From Bacteroidales bacterium (GTDB taxonomy: Bacteria > Bacteroidota > Bacteroidia > Bacteroidales > UBA7960): a stretch of 9,438 nucleotides of DNA. The position numbers and the translations under genes are program-made. How positions within the stretch are numbered: position 1 is the stretch's first letter; each line of letters starts with the position of its first letter. The notes below the pieces were generated by a model. It did not search any database. It was given only the letters and a program-made list of their open reading frames with translations, and was not told the origin of the DNA. The stretch lies in the NCBI GenBank assembly GCA_003557805.1, contig PWNY01000359.1, positions 1 to 9,438 of the forward strand. Reading direction: 5' to 3'. Shown here piece by piece: positions 1-6,681 of this stretch.

Positions 1-976
1 CAGTACTGGTCATCATCTTTACAGACTCCACGGGATATTTACCGAAAGCAGTTTCCCCGCTAAGCAGTACCGCGTCTGTTCCAGAAAAAACCGCAGTAGC
101 GATATCACTTACCTCTGCCCTTGTTGGCCGTGGGTTCTCAATCATACTGTGCAGCATCTGGGTAGCCACGATCACTGCCTTTTTACGCCGTATACACTTC
201 TTTATCATGCTGTTCTGCATGCCAGGTATCTTCTCGGCAGGGACTTCAATCGCCAGGTCCCCCCTGGCTATCATTATACCGTAAACATTATCGAGTATTT
301 CATCAATATTGTCAACTCCCTGCTGGTTCTCAATCTTGGCGATTATCTTTATGGGGCTTTTGTGTTTGTCAAGGATATCTTGTATTTCACGAACATCTTC
401 GCTGCTCCTTACAAATGAATGGGCTATGAAATCACAGTTGTGCTCAATGGCAAAGTTGATATACTCCCGGTCCTTTTCATTCAAGGCAGGGAGATCGATC
501 TGGGAACCGGGCAGGTTGACGCTTTTGCGCTGCTTGATATAACCACCGTTTTCAACCCTGCAAATAAGATGTCCGCTATGCTTCTCTTCCACGGTAAGCT
601 CAATGTCCCCGTCATCAATCATTATCTTTTTACCTTTCTCAAGGCTGCCGGCGAAACCCGGATAGTTAACGTATATGCACCCGGGGGTGGACTGTTTGTC
701 CTTATGACCTGCAATTTTCACAAGCATACCCTGCTCTACCGCTATATCGTTTTCCGATGAGTTGGTTCTGACCTCCGGGCCCTTGGTATCAACCATAAAG
801 GGTATTCTCCTTGATACCTTTCTTACATTATCAATGATATTTATGGTCTGTTCGGGCCTCTGATGGGCTGTATTGATCCTGACAATGTCCATTCCCTCTT
901 CATACAGGGCTTTTATAAACTCCGGGGCACACTTTTTATCGGATATTGTTGCTACTATTTTAGTCAGTTTTTCCAT
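1..976 (-). CDS. pyk: Pyruvate kinase, 3' end outside the window
   Basis: Pyruvate kinase makes pyruvate and ATP from phosphoenolpyruvate and ADP in the last step of glycolysis, in the cytoplasm. The frame read from the ATG at 976 is open for 325 codons to the window edge; the family is about 480 residues, so the C-terminal regulatory domain is missing only because of the cut. Visible landmarks: KIVATISD at residues 6-13, RINTAH at 33-38, DTKGPEVRT opening the B domain at 63-71, the signature around AKIEN at 213-217 (catalytic Lys214, metal ligand Glu216), ARGDLAIE at 237-244 (metal ligand Asp240), ATQML at 271-275, and SGTDAVLLSGETAFGKYP at 298-315. The usual N-[FL]-S-H is N-T-A-H here, so a potassium-ligand serine is alanine. 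It starts 14 nt after the permease stop and is probably the last or a late gene of the operon. The identification is secure. Confidence 0.97.
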   Translation of the reverse strand, partial: MEKLTKIVATISDKKCAPEFIKALYEEGMDIVRINTAHQRPEQTINIIDNVRKVSRRIPFMVDTKGPEVRTNSSENDIAVEQGMLVKIAGHKDKQSTPGCIYVNYPGFAGSLEKGKKIMIDDGDIELTVEEKHSGHLICRVENGGYIKQRKSVNLPGSQIDLPALNEKDREYINFAIEHNCDFIAHSFVRSSEDVREIQDILDKHKSPIKIIAKIENQQGVDNIDEILDNVYGIMIARGDLAIEVPAEKIPGMQNSMIKKCIRRKKAVIVATQMLHSMIENPRPTRAEVSDIATAVFSGTDAVLLSGETAFGKYPVESVKMMTST

Positions 977-990
977 TAAATACTTTCTTT

Positions 991-2235
991 TTATTCATAC
1001 CTTAAAGATTCAATCGGGTCAAGGGCTGATGCTTTTGCAGCCGGATAGTATCCTGCAAGTACCCCAACACCAAAACAGAGTAAAATACCTGAAAGGACCC
1101 ATAGCCAGGGTATGATGAAGTTGCTACCCACTAATAATGAGATACCATTGCCTGCAATTATTCCCAGGACAATTCCAAGCAAGCCTCCCAGCTGGCATAT
1201 CACAATTGCCTCGGACAAAAACTGTTGCCTTATTACCGATCTTGATGCACCCAGAGCTTTCCTTATACCTACCTCCTGCGTTAGTTCAGTTACCGAAACA
1301 AGCATTATGTTCATAAGCCCTATGGCAGCTCCAAGAAGTGTTATAAGGCCTATTACTGTTGCCGCGATGGTAACGAAACTGATATTCTCAATAAGTGCCT
1401 GGGCGATATTGTCGCTTTTTGCAATATCGAAACTGTTCGGCTCCCCTACCCTTACACCCCTTATAATCCTGAACAATCCGGTAGCCTCCGATATTGCTTC
1501 ATCAAGAGCTCCCATATCAAAGGCGGAAACATTTATTGTATAGTTCATATTTGGGCGGGAAAAGTTCTGCCTTAGTGTCATGTAAGGGATTATGCTGTTA
1601 AGGTCATCAGAAAAGCCGAGCCCGGCCCCCCTTTGTTCAAGCACGCCTATTACTTCGTAACGCATATTCGCAATGGTAACGATCTTTCCTAAAGGCCCGG
1701 TTCCATCACCAAACAGTGTTGATGCCACATCATGACCAAGCAATACCACATTTGCCCCGTACTGCAGTTCAGATTGTGAAAAGTTCCTCCCTGAGGCCAG
1801 CTCCGCCCCTGAGGTGACCAGATAGTTATCGTCACTGCCGACAACACGGATATTGGGATTGGTTTCCTGGTTAAGGTATCTTGCCGTGGCCGAGCCAGTA
1901 CCATGAACGCTGATGGAAACATATGCAGGGAAGTCAAACTGCTCTTTAAATGCCACAGCCTCATCATAACTTATCCTTTCAAACACCTGGGGGGTACCTC
2001 CCCCGGGTTGCACCATCATCTCCCTGTTGCGAATCGAGAACGAGCTGGCACCAAGCCGGGCGAAATTATCTGTAATTGACAGCTTTATTGAGTCAATTGC
2101 AGTAAGTATCCCCACGAGAGCCATTATCCCGAATGCTATAATAAGCACTGTAAGCATGGCACGAAGCATATGGGCCCTTACAGATTCCAGGGCAAGCTTA
2201 ATGTTCTCGTATATTATTGCTGGAGCTAACTTCAT
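991..2235 (-). CDS. MacB/FtsX-type ABC transporter permease
   Basis: This is an inner-membrane permease of the FtsX/MacB superfamily, 414 residues from the chosen start. It has the family layout: a short cytoplasmic N-terminus, TM1 at about 26-48, a large periplasmic MacB-PCD-like domain at about 50-280, and three C-terminal helices at about 285-312, 342-366 and 374-398. The conserved cytoplasmic loop after TM2 reads TELTQEVGIRKALGAS (316-331) and the C-terminus has GYYPAAKASALDPIESLRYE (395-414), both typical of MacB-like permeases. I chose the ATG at 2235 because an in-frame ATG at 2289 would overlap upp by about 40 nt and add residues unlike the family, whereas 2235 lies 13 nt after the upp stop. 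No ATP-binding subunit is fused or encoded in the window, so a partner must be elsewhere. The substrate is unknown; lipoprotein, peptide or small-molecule efflux is possible. Confidence 0.93.
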   Translation of the reverse strand: MKLAPAIIYENIKLALESVRAHMLRAMLTVLIIAFGIMALVGILTAIDSIKLSITDNFARLGASSFSIRNREMMVQPGGGTPQVFERISYDEAVAFKEQFDFPAYVSISVHGTGSATARYLNQETNPNIRVVGSDDNYLVTSGAELASGRNFSQSELQYGANVVLLGHDVASTLFGDGTGPLGKIVTIANMRYEVIGVLEQRGAGLGFSDDLNSIIPYMTLRQNFSRPNMNYTINVSAFDMGALDEAISEATGLFRIIRGVRVGEPNSFDIAKSDNIAQALIENISFVTIAATVIGLITLLGAAIGLMNIMLVSVTELTQEVGIRKALGASRSVIRQQFLSEAIVICQLGGLLGIVLGIIAGNGISLLVGSNFIIPWLWVLSGILLCFGVGVLAGYYPAAKASALDPIESLRYE

Positions 2236-2248
2236 GAATACATTCTTT

Positions 2249-2911
2249 TCAGAGCTTGCTGCCAAAAGCGAGATCCCCGGCATCACCAAGACCCGGTACT
2301 ATATAGGCTTTTGCAGTTAGTTCATCATCCACGGCTCCCAGCCACAGTGTATAGTCCTCGTCCGGCATATTCTTTCTGACAAACTCAACGCCCTGGTTGC
2401 TTGCAAGTATTGAAACAATGTGGGTGTGCTCCGGCCGCCCCTTATGAAGCAGCTCCTTGTAGCTCAACACCATAGAGGCGCCGGTGGCCAGCATAGGATC
2501 ACTCATTATCAATGTCTTACCGGAAAGAGGAGGGCTGGAAACATATTCAACCTTAATGTCAAACCTTCCATCCTTGCGGTGTTTTCTGTATGCCGATATG
2601 AACGCATTCTCCGCACTGTCGAATGCATTGAGCAGACCCTGGTGCATTGGAAGCCCTGCCCTGAGGATGGTAGCAATTACAGGTTGCTGCTTCAGTACTT
2701 CACATGAAGCGACTCCCAGGCTGGTAACGACATCCTTCTTTTCCCAGTTCAGTTTCCGGCTGATCTCATAAGCAAAAATCCAGCCAAGCCTTTCCATGTT
2801 GAACCTGAAACGCAAACTGTCTCTCTGTATGATCTCATCCCGAAGCTCGGACACATACTGGTTTACAAGAGATGAATCATTGCCCAAAATGTGAATCTTC
2901 GGTTTCCCCAT
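2249..2911 (-). CDS. upp: Uracil phosphoribosyltransferase
   Basis: This enzyme converts uracil and PRPP to UMP and pyrophosphate (pyrimidine salvage, cytoplasm). It is 220 residues long, close to the family norm. The PRPP-binding loop is seen as SDPMLATGAS at 137-146, the family form being DPMLATGGS. The uracil-binding C-terminal signature YIVPGLGDAGDLAFG sits at 203-217. ILRAGLPM at 82-89 is the other conserved segment. The ATG at 2911 immediately follows the TAG stop of the acyltransferase gene (2912-2914), which suggests translational coupling. The permease gene follows after 13 nt. Its placement between envelope-type genes is probably operon history rather than a shared pathway. Confidence 0.97.
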   Translation of the reverse strand: MGKPKIHILGNDSSLVNQYVSELRDEIIQRDSLRFRFNMERLGWIFAYEISRKLNWEKKDVVTSLGVASCEVLKQQPVIATILRAGLPMHQGLLNAFDSAENAFISAYRKHRKDGRFDIKVEYVSSPPLSGKTLIMSDPMLATGASMVLSYKELLHKGRPEHTHIVSILASNQGVEFVRKNMPDEDYTLWLGAVDDELTAKAYIVPGLGDAGDLAFGSKL

Positions 2912-3859
2912 CTATACAAGGTGTTTTCTGATTTTCAAATATGAGTTCAGTAAAGGTTTTGCCCAAAAAGGCATCCTGTTAATTCTGATCTGTAAAAATA
3001 CACATTCTATTGATCCGAAACCACTATAAAATCTGGCAAGGTTCGGATCAGAGGAGCCCTCAAAATCAAGAACAGTATTGCTGCCGGCGTTATCCCTTAT
3101 ATATTCGTCTATTATCAAGCTCATTGCACCATTCTCCCTGGCTGCAGGAGTGGCCCCTGAGAACAGCAGAACGGACTTGTTATGACTTTTGAAAAAAACT
3201 ATTCCGGCGCAAAAATCATTGGTGCCTGAATATGCAGTTCCAAGCGTTACCATTCCCCTGTGTATACCGGCATATATCAGGTGCTTAAGAATTTCATAAT
3301 CTTTTTCCCTGAAAGGGACCCTCTGTTTTCCCCGGTTTTGCCTGAATGCCCGGATGATATCCTCCGGCCTTCCGTGAGACACGGTAAATACCTCTTTTTT
3401 ATGCGCCTTTTTTATATTGCGTCGTGTATTCTTTGAATAACCGCTTTTTAACTTATCATAAGAGGGTATCAGGTCAAGCTCATATGTTACCCCCCTTCCC
3501 GAAACGACAGGATGCCTGTCAGGAAGATCATTGAAGGTGTTCAGGTTGAACTCACCGAACCTTATATCACCTGGTATTGCACGGATAAAACGGGCACAGA
3601 TATCTTGTGAGATACTCCTGGTGCTGAAAACTCCCAGCTGCTGGATAAAATAGGGCTGAAAAACATATCTTATGCCTGCCTTTTTACGCAGCGGCAGGGG
3701 CATTACAGAAATATAATCATCCTCCACAAGTGCATCCCACTTTCCGGCACACATATCAAGGTACCATGAGTATGCATAGAAAATTCCGTTCACAGCCCTG
3801 TCGATACAGCTGTCCCACTTTTCAAAGTCAATATCCTCATGCCTGATATAGCGGATCAT
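2912..3859 (-). CDS. FemAB/GNAT-like acyltransferase, uncharacterised
   Basis: This 315-residue protein is predicted to be soluble, with no signal peptide or clear membrane helix. It resembles the acyl-CoA N-acyltransferase (GNAT/FemAB-like) fold. Supporting segments are YSKNTRRNIKKAHK at 141-154, reminiscent of the basic S-x-x-x-R-x-x-I-x-K-A element in FemAB-like proteins, the GATPAARENGAMSLIIDEYI stretch at 235-254 and LDFEGSSDPNLARFYSGFG at 264-282, which matches the C-terminal GNAT-half pattern of this superfamily. The acyl donor (aminoacyl-tRNA, acyl-CoA or acyl-ACP) and acceptor cannot be read from sequence. The start at 3859 lies inside the end of the deacetylase-like gene (23-nt overlap), implying coupled translation, and the stop abuts upp. 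The pairing suggests work on the same amino-sugar or lipid substrate; that is inference. Confidence 0.8.
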   Translation of the reverse strand: MIRYIRHEDIDFEKWDSCIDRAVNGIFYAYSWYLDMCAGKWDALVEDDYISVMPLPLRKKAGIRYVFQPYFIQQLGVFSTRSISQDICARFIRAIPGDIRFGEFNLNTFNDLPDRHPVVSGRGVTYELDLIPSYDKLKSGYSKNTRRNIKKAHKKEVFTVSHGRPEDIIRAFRQNRGKQRVPFREKDYEILKHLIYAGIHRGMVTLGTAYSGTNDFCAGIVFFKSHNKSVLLFSGATPAARENGAMSLIIDEYIRDNAGSNTVLDFEGSSDPNLARFYSGFGSIECVFLQIRINRMPFWAKPLLNSYLKIRKHLV

Positions 3860-5183
3860 AGTTCCTTTTATGTCTTGTCACTGCCTCATTATAGATTATT
3901 TTGTAGGCTTTCCTCCAGCCTCTCCAGCTTCCTTGTTCAGACAATGAGTCATTATGCCATAGAGTTACAAAACAACCCCCTACCTCCTCTGCCTCCTTCA
4001 TCAGGTTCAGGGACAGCCTGGTAGCAGCAGCTGGAGAAAGCCCCATGTAGTCACGAAGGCTTCCATCCATGACTGTAAGCGGAACCAGTATCAGGGGGGT
4101 CTCCTTTTCAGATGCCAGGTCGTAAAAAGGGAAAGGGCTGCAGATGCCGGCCCTGAACCCAGGCTGTTCAGCAAAACCGAGGCTGAAGTCGTACAGTATA
4201 TTGTGCTTAAGCAGCTTCTGGCAGGTATCCGGGAAGCTAATCCTAAGGTAATGCTGGCGGCTGAAGTAAACATTTTCCTTCATAATGCCTGCAAGCCTTG
4301 AGATCTCTGTCTTCAGCATCCCCTCCTCCTCATTGGATGCATAACTGGGGTGTATCCCGACATAGGCATAATCCCCCAATGTCTTGATAAGAAGGAACAA
4401 CTCCCTGGCGAAGTATGCCAGGTTATGGTCATAAGGGCCGTAGTCACCCAAAAGGAAAAAGTAAAAAGCCTTAATGCCGCTCTTTCTGTAAAGCTCAAGC
4501 TGAAAGTCATAGGTGTCGTAAGGGTCTTTATCCCTTCCGGAAAGCACCTTAAGGCGATGTTTTAGCGATTTCAGATCCCTTTGGCCAATTGAGCGAAGCA
4601 TACCGAAAAAATTGCGGAGCAGTGACCTGCCCTTATATGCATAGGCAACATCTACATCATATGTTGGGATAAAGCTGAAGGCAGGGGCGGGAAGGCTATA
4701 TGAGGGGAACTTCTTAAGCAAAAGCTCCCTTAACAGTAATGCATAACGGTTCACCACCGCCTTGTCAATAAAGCCGTGCTTATATGCAAATGATGCCGAT
4801 GCCCTAAAGCGGCCATGTTGATCCCTGGAGTGCGGAAGGTATTCTTCATACCGGCTTACCAGGTAAAACCCGGCCGATAAAATATCAAATCCCAGATCAT
4901 ATCCCCGGGCACCTGAGGGGAAAAGCCCGGGCAGCTCACTTTCACCTGTCATCTGGGGTATGAATTCCGAAACACCCCTTTCCATAAGGAACCCTTGTGA
5001 GGGCAATGAGATCCCCTTACCTTCCGGGTCAGCCTCACCATATGATATCTTTGGCCCACTGTATCCGGAATAATCATCCCATTTATGGGTGAGCTCCCAT
5101 TGGGCCTTAAGCAGCCTGCCAAGAAAAAGGGATAGCATATACTCCAGCCTGTTTGACCTTTTCCTGCTGTATACAAGTATCAT
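3837..5183 (-). CDS. Polysaccharide deacetylase-like protein with N-terminal accessory domain
   Basis: This 448-residue protein has an N-terminal domain (about 1-165, beginning MILVYSRKRSNRLEY) that resembles a Bacteroidota-specific domain found ahead of NodB-type deacetylase folds, followed by a divergent carbohydrate-esterase-4-like barrel (about 168-440). Motifs seen in order: PTYDVD at 173-178, the counterpart of the T-F-D-D/I-D catalytic and metal motif; GIHPSYAS at 276-283, the motif-2 position; RQHYLR at 309-314; YDFSLGFAEQPGFRAG at 331-346; and TLWHNDSLSE at 407-416 near the C-terminus, where the last motif histidine lies. There is no signal peptide, so it appears cytoplasmic. The start at 5183 fits the family's MILxY beginning. 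It is the first gene of the tight minus-strand cluster and overlaps the acyltransferase by 23 nt. Metal-dependent N- or O-deacetylation of a surface-glycan or lipid precursor is inferred; activity is uncertain because motif 2 is altered. Confidence 0.83.
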   Translation of the reverse strand: MILVYSRKRSNRLEYMLSLFLGRLLKAQWELTHKWDDYSGYSGPKISYGEADPEGKGISLPSQGFLMERGVSEFIPQMTGESELPGLFPSGARGYDLGFDILSAGFYLVSRYEEYLPHSRDQHGRFRASASFAYKHGFIDKAVVNRYALLLRELLLKKFPSYSLPAPAFSFIPTYDVDVAYAYKGRSLLRNFFGMLRSIGQRDLKSLKHRLKVLSGRDKDPYDTYDFQLELYRKSGIKAFYFFLLGDYGPYDHNLAYFARELFLLIKTLGDYAYVGIHPSYASNEEEGMLKTEISRLAGIMKENVYFSRQHYLRISFPDTCQKLLKHNILYDFSLGFAEQPGFRAGICSPFPFYDLASEKETPLILVPLTVMDGSLRDYMGLSPAAATRLSLNLMKEAEEVGGCFVTLWHNDSLSEQGSWRGWRKAYKIIYNEAVTRHKRNYDPLYQA

Positions 5184-5297
5184 ATTAGACTCCTGTACTT
5201 TTTCGGTAAAGATAACTCATTTTGTTTTCCGGGACAGTGCACAGGGTGTACTTTTACCAAAATGGTGACCAGGCCAACCCTCAGAAACTAACCAGGA
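5184..5297. other. Intergenic gap between radC and the deacetylase operon
   Basis: These 114 bp should hold any independent promoter of the five-gene operon. On the minus strand TATCTTTA (5205-5212) comes within one base of the Bacteroidota -7 box TAnnTTTG, but I see no TTTG at the expected 19-20 nt upstream. The 9-mer TGTACTTTT occurs twice (5194-5202 and 5247-5255). No convincing terminator follows radC, so read-through from radC is possible. Confidence 0.35.
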
Positions 5298-6017
5298 TTA
5301 AAGCAGCCCCTGGTCGGCAAAACTGAAGTAGCTGTCGGAGGTAACAATCAGGTGATCAAGCACCGGCAGGTCCAGGAATTTACCGGCCTCTGTACACTTC
5401 CTTGTGATCTTCCGGTCGTTAGGGCTGGGTGATATATTGCCGCTTGGATGGTTATGACAAAGAATTACGGCTGAGGCATTATTCTCCAGTGCAAACTTGA
5501 ATATCTTCTTGGGGTCGGCGACTGTGCCGGATACGCTTCCCTCGCTGATACATACCGACCTGTTCACCTTATGCCCCCTGTTCAGCAGTATAGACCAGAA
5601 CTCCTCATGCGGCAGGTCACCTATCAGGGGAACTATGATCTCAAATGCATCACGGCTGCACGATATAGTCTTTCTTTTCAGCCCTTCGGCAAGCCTCCTG
5701 CGCCTGCCAAGTTCCATCACAGCTGCTATATTGCTTGCCTTTGCAATACCGACACCATTAAAGCGCATCAGGTCATTTATGCTCATTTTTGCCAGTTCGC
5801 ACAGATTGTTTGAAACACTGGAGAGAATGGCCCGTGACAGTTCCAGTGCAGATTGGTTGCGGGTGCCGCTGCCGATTACAATAGCAAGCAGTTCGGCATC
5901 GGTAAGAGCCTTTTTGCTCCGGGAAACAAGCTTCTCCCTGGGGCGGTCATCTTCTGCCCAGCTCTTTATCCCCCCGGAGACTGCGTTAGGGTATTCAATA
6001 CTTCCTCTGCTGTCCAT
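5298..6017 (-). CDS. radC: RadC family JAB/MPN-domain protein
   Basis: This is a full-length RadC homologue of 239 residues. The N-terminal region carries WAEDDRPREKL (20-30), the TDAELLAIVIGSG segment (39-51) and a helix-hairpin-helix-like FNGVGIAKASNIAAVMELG (86-104). The C-terminal JAB1/MPN metalloprotease-like domain has Glu at 138/139, the zinc ligands in CHNHPSGN (187-194, His188 and His190) with Ser192, and Asp201 after SPSPN, completing the H-x-H-x10-D JAMM pattern. VLDHLIV lies at 219-225. RadC was first linked to DNA repair, but its biochemical role is unsettled and its repair assignment in E. coli was withdrawn. The start at 6017 is the only ATG ahead of the conserved DRPREKL segment. 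The gene follows the terminator of the tRNA/rpsT unit, so it should have its own promoter in 6018-6090; I see no good match there. Confidence 0.96.
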   Translation of the reverse strand: MDSRGSIEYPNAVSGGIKSWAEDDRPREKLVSRSKKALTDAELLAIVIGSGTRNQSALELSRAILSSVSNNLCELAKMSINDLMRFNGVGIAKASNIAAVMELGRRRRLAEGLKRKTISCSRDAFEIIVPLIGDLPHEEFWSILLNRGHKVNRSVCISEGSVSGTVADPKKIFKFALENNASAVILCHNHPSGNISPSPNDRKITRKCTEAGKFLDLPVLDHLIVTSDSYFSFADQGLL

Positions 6018-6090
6018 ATTGCATGATACAAACCGGCAAACTGATCCGGACCATATTTTTTTAAGCTAAAATATAAAAAGGGAAGTCATA

Positions 6091-6120
6091 AAAAAAGACC
6101 TTTCCGGCGAAAGGTCTTTT
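6091..6120 (-). terminator. Intrinsic terminator of the tRNA-Glu/rpsT unit
   Basis: A perfect inverted repeat pairs 6093-6104 with 6109-6120 around a 4-nt loop. On the minus strand the GACCTTTC/GAAAGGTC stem is followed by a run of T. It starts right after the 3' end of the downstream tRNA-Glu and separates the stable-RNA unit from radC. Confidence 0.9.
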
Positions 6121-6193
6121 GTAGCCCGTAGGGGATTCGAACCCCTGTTACCAGGATGAAAACCTGGCGTCCTAACCCCTAGACGAACGGGCC
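6120..6193. repeat. 74-bp exact direct repeat, copy 1 (tRNA-Glu)
   Basis: Positions 6120-6193 match 6528-6601 exactly and in the same orientation. The identity ends almost exactly at the tRNA gene boundaries (2 nt beyond the 3' end), so it reflects duplicated tRNA genes and not a larger duplication. Confidence 0.9.
6122..6193 (-). tRNA. tRNA-Glu (UUC), downstream copy
   Basis: The 72-nt cloverleaf is complete on the minus strand. The acceptor stem GGCCCGT pairs with ACGGGCT (G1 with U72 is a wobble pair), followed by the discriminator A. The anticodon arm is CCAGG-TTTTCAT-CCTGG, giving anticodon TTC (Glu). The T-arm is CAGGGGTTCGAATCCCC(T). No CCA is encoded. It is identical to the copy at 6530-6601, lies 48 nt after the rpsT stop, and is followed directly by the terminator. 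Confidence 0.97.
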
Positions 6194-6241
6194 GTTTAAG
6201 CTGCTGCGGCAAACGAATATGACGCAGGGCATCAATATGGA

Positions 6242-6496
6242 CTATTGAAGGTTATTAACGTGCCTGGTCAGTTTTGACTTCAGGTTCGAAGCCTTTTTCT
6301 TGTGAATGACCGATCTCTTTGCAAGACGGTCAATCAGGGAAACTACCCTTGGAAGGGAGTTTGATGCCTCTTCCTTGTTCTCGAGTTCCCTTAATTTCTT
6401 TATCGCAGTACGTGTACTTTTTGCGTAATAACGGTTCCTGAGCCTTTTGGCATTGCTGGAACGTATCCTTTTCTTTGCTGACTTGTGGTTTGCCAT
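6242..6496 (-). CDS. rpsT: 30S ribosomal protein S20
   Basis: S20 is a primary 16S rRNA-binding protein of the small subunit that helps early 30S assembly. The protein has 84 residues, close to the family's 85-90, and is very basic. It begins MANHKSAKKRIRSSNAKRLR, the classic S20 N-terminus, continues with a helical NRYYAKSTRTAIKKL segment and ends in a basic IHKKKASNLKSKLTRHV helix (about 64-80). The ATG at 6496 has the expected MANHKSA start; the leader is A/T-rich with only a weak AGGAA. The gene sits between two identical tRNA-Glu genes on the same strand, with 33 nt to the upstream tRNA and 48 nt to the downstream one, and no terminator in either gap. The mRNA is therefore probably freed from a common precursor by tRNA processing (RNase P and 3'-end nucleases). 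Confidence 0.98.
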   Translation of the reverse strand: MANHKSAKKRIRSSNAKRLRNRYYAKSTRTAIKKLRELENKEEASNSLPRVVSLIDRLAKRSVIHKKKASNLKSKLTRHVNNLQ

Positions 6497-6527
6497 TTTA
6501 ATTAACTGTTCCTGTTTTATAGAATAA

Positions 6528-6601
6528 TGTAGCCCGTAGGGGATTCGAACCCCTGTTACCAGGATGAAAACCTGGCGTCCTAACCCCTAGACGAACGGGC
6601 C
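6528..6601. repeat. 74-bp exact direct repeat, copy 2 (tRNA-Glu)
   Basis: This is the partner of the repeat at 6120-6193. The bases flanking the two copies differ from the first position outside. Recombination between the copies would delete rpsT. Confidence 0.9.
6530..6601 (-). tRNA. tRNA-Glu (UUC), upstream copy
   Basis: This 72-nt tRNA has anticodon TTC in the loop TTTTCAT and is base-for-base identical to the copy at 6122-6193. No CCA is encoded. It is the first gene of the tRNA-Glu - rpsT - tRNA-Glu unit, starting about 26 nt downstream of the predicted transcription start. Confidence 0.97.
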
Positions 6602-6611
6602 TTCAGTGATT

Positions 6612-6631
6612 CTCCTTTATTTCAAAAGGAG
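6612..6631. other. Hairpin at the start of the tRNA leader
   Basis: Positions 6612-6618 (CTCCTTT) pair with 6625-6631 (AAAGGAG): a 7-bp stem with a 6-nt loop, lying between the -7 box and the first tRNA. It would be at or next to the 5' end of the precursor. It has no T-run suited to a terminator of any plus-strand gene. Confidence 0.5.
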
Positions 6632-6633
6632 TG

Positions 6634-6666
6634 CAAATGTAAAACATTTTATTAATTTCACAAAAA
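6634..6666 (-). promoter_or_regulatory. Bacteroidota-type promoter of the tRNA-Glu/rpsT unit
   Basis: On the minus strand TTTTTG (6666-6661) is followed after 19 nt by TACATTTG (6641-6634). This is a full match to the Bacteroidota primary-sigma pattern TTTG-N19/20-TAnnTTTG. The transcription start would fall near 6627, about 26 nt before tRNA-Glu. Confidence 0.8.
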
Positions 6667-6681
6667 CTATCTTCAATTTTT

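Noticed and set aside
1112..1543. 143-codon open frame antisense to the permease
   Set aside because: It mirrors the C-terminal membrane helices of the permease and has no independent support.
2236..2289. Upstream ATG (2289) as the permease start
   Set aside because: It overlaps upp and adds 18 residues not expected for the family; the ATG at 2235, just after the upp stop, begins the typical N-terminus.
5298..6017. radC as a mobile-element or anti-restriction accessory gene
   Set aside because: It sits among housekeeping genes with no integrase, toxin, prophage or plasmid genes nearby, so it is most simply the chromosomal radC.
5497..6069. 190-codon open frame antisense to radC
   Set aside because: It overlaps nearly all of radC, whose JAMM motif and N-terminus are clear, and shows no family features of its own.
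6120..6601. tRNA-Glu repeats as attachment sites of an integrated element
   Set aside because: Only rpsT lies between them, there is no integrase, and each copy is a complete, separately intact tRNA gene.
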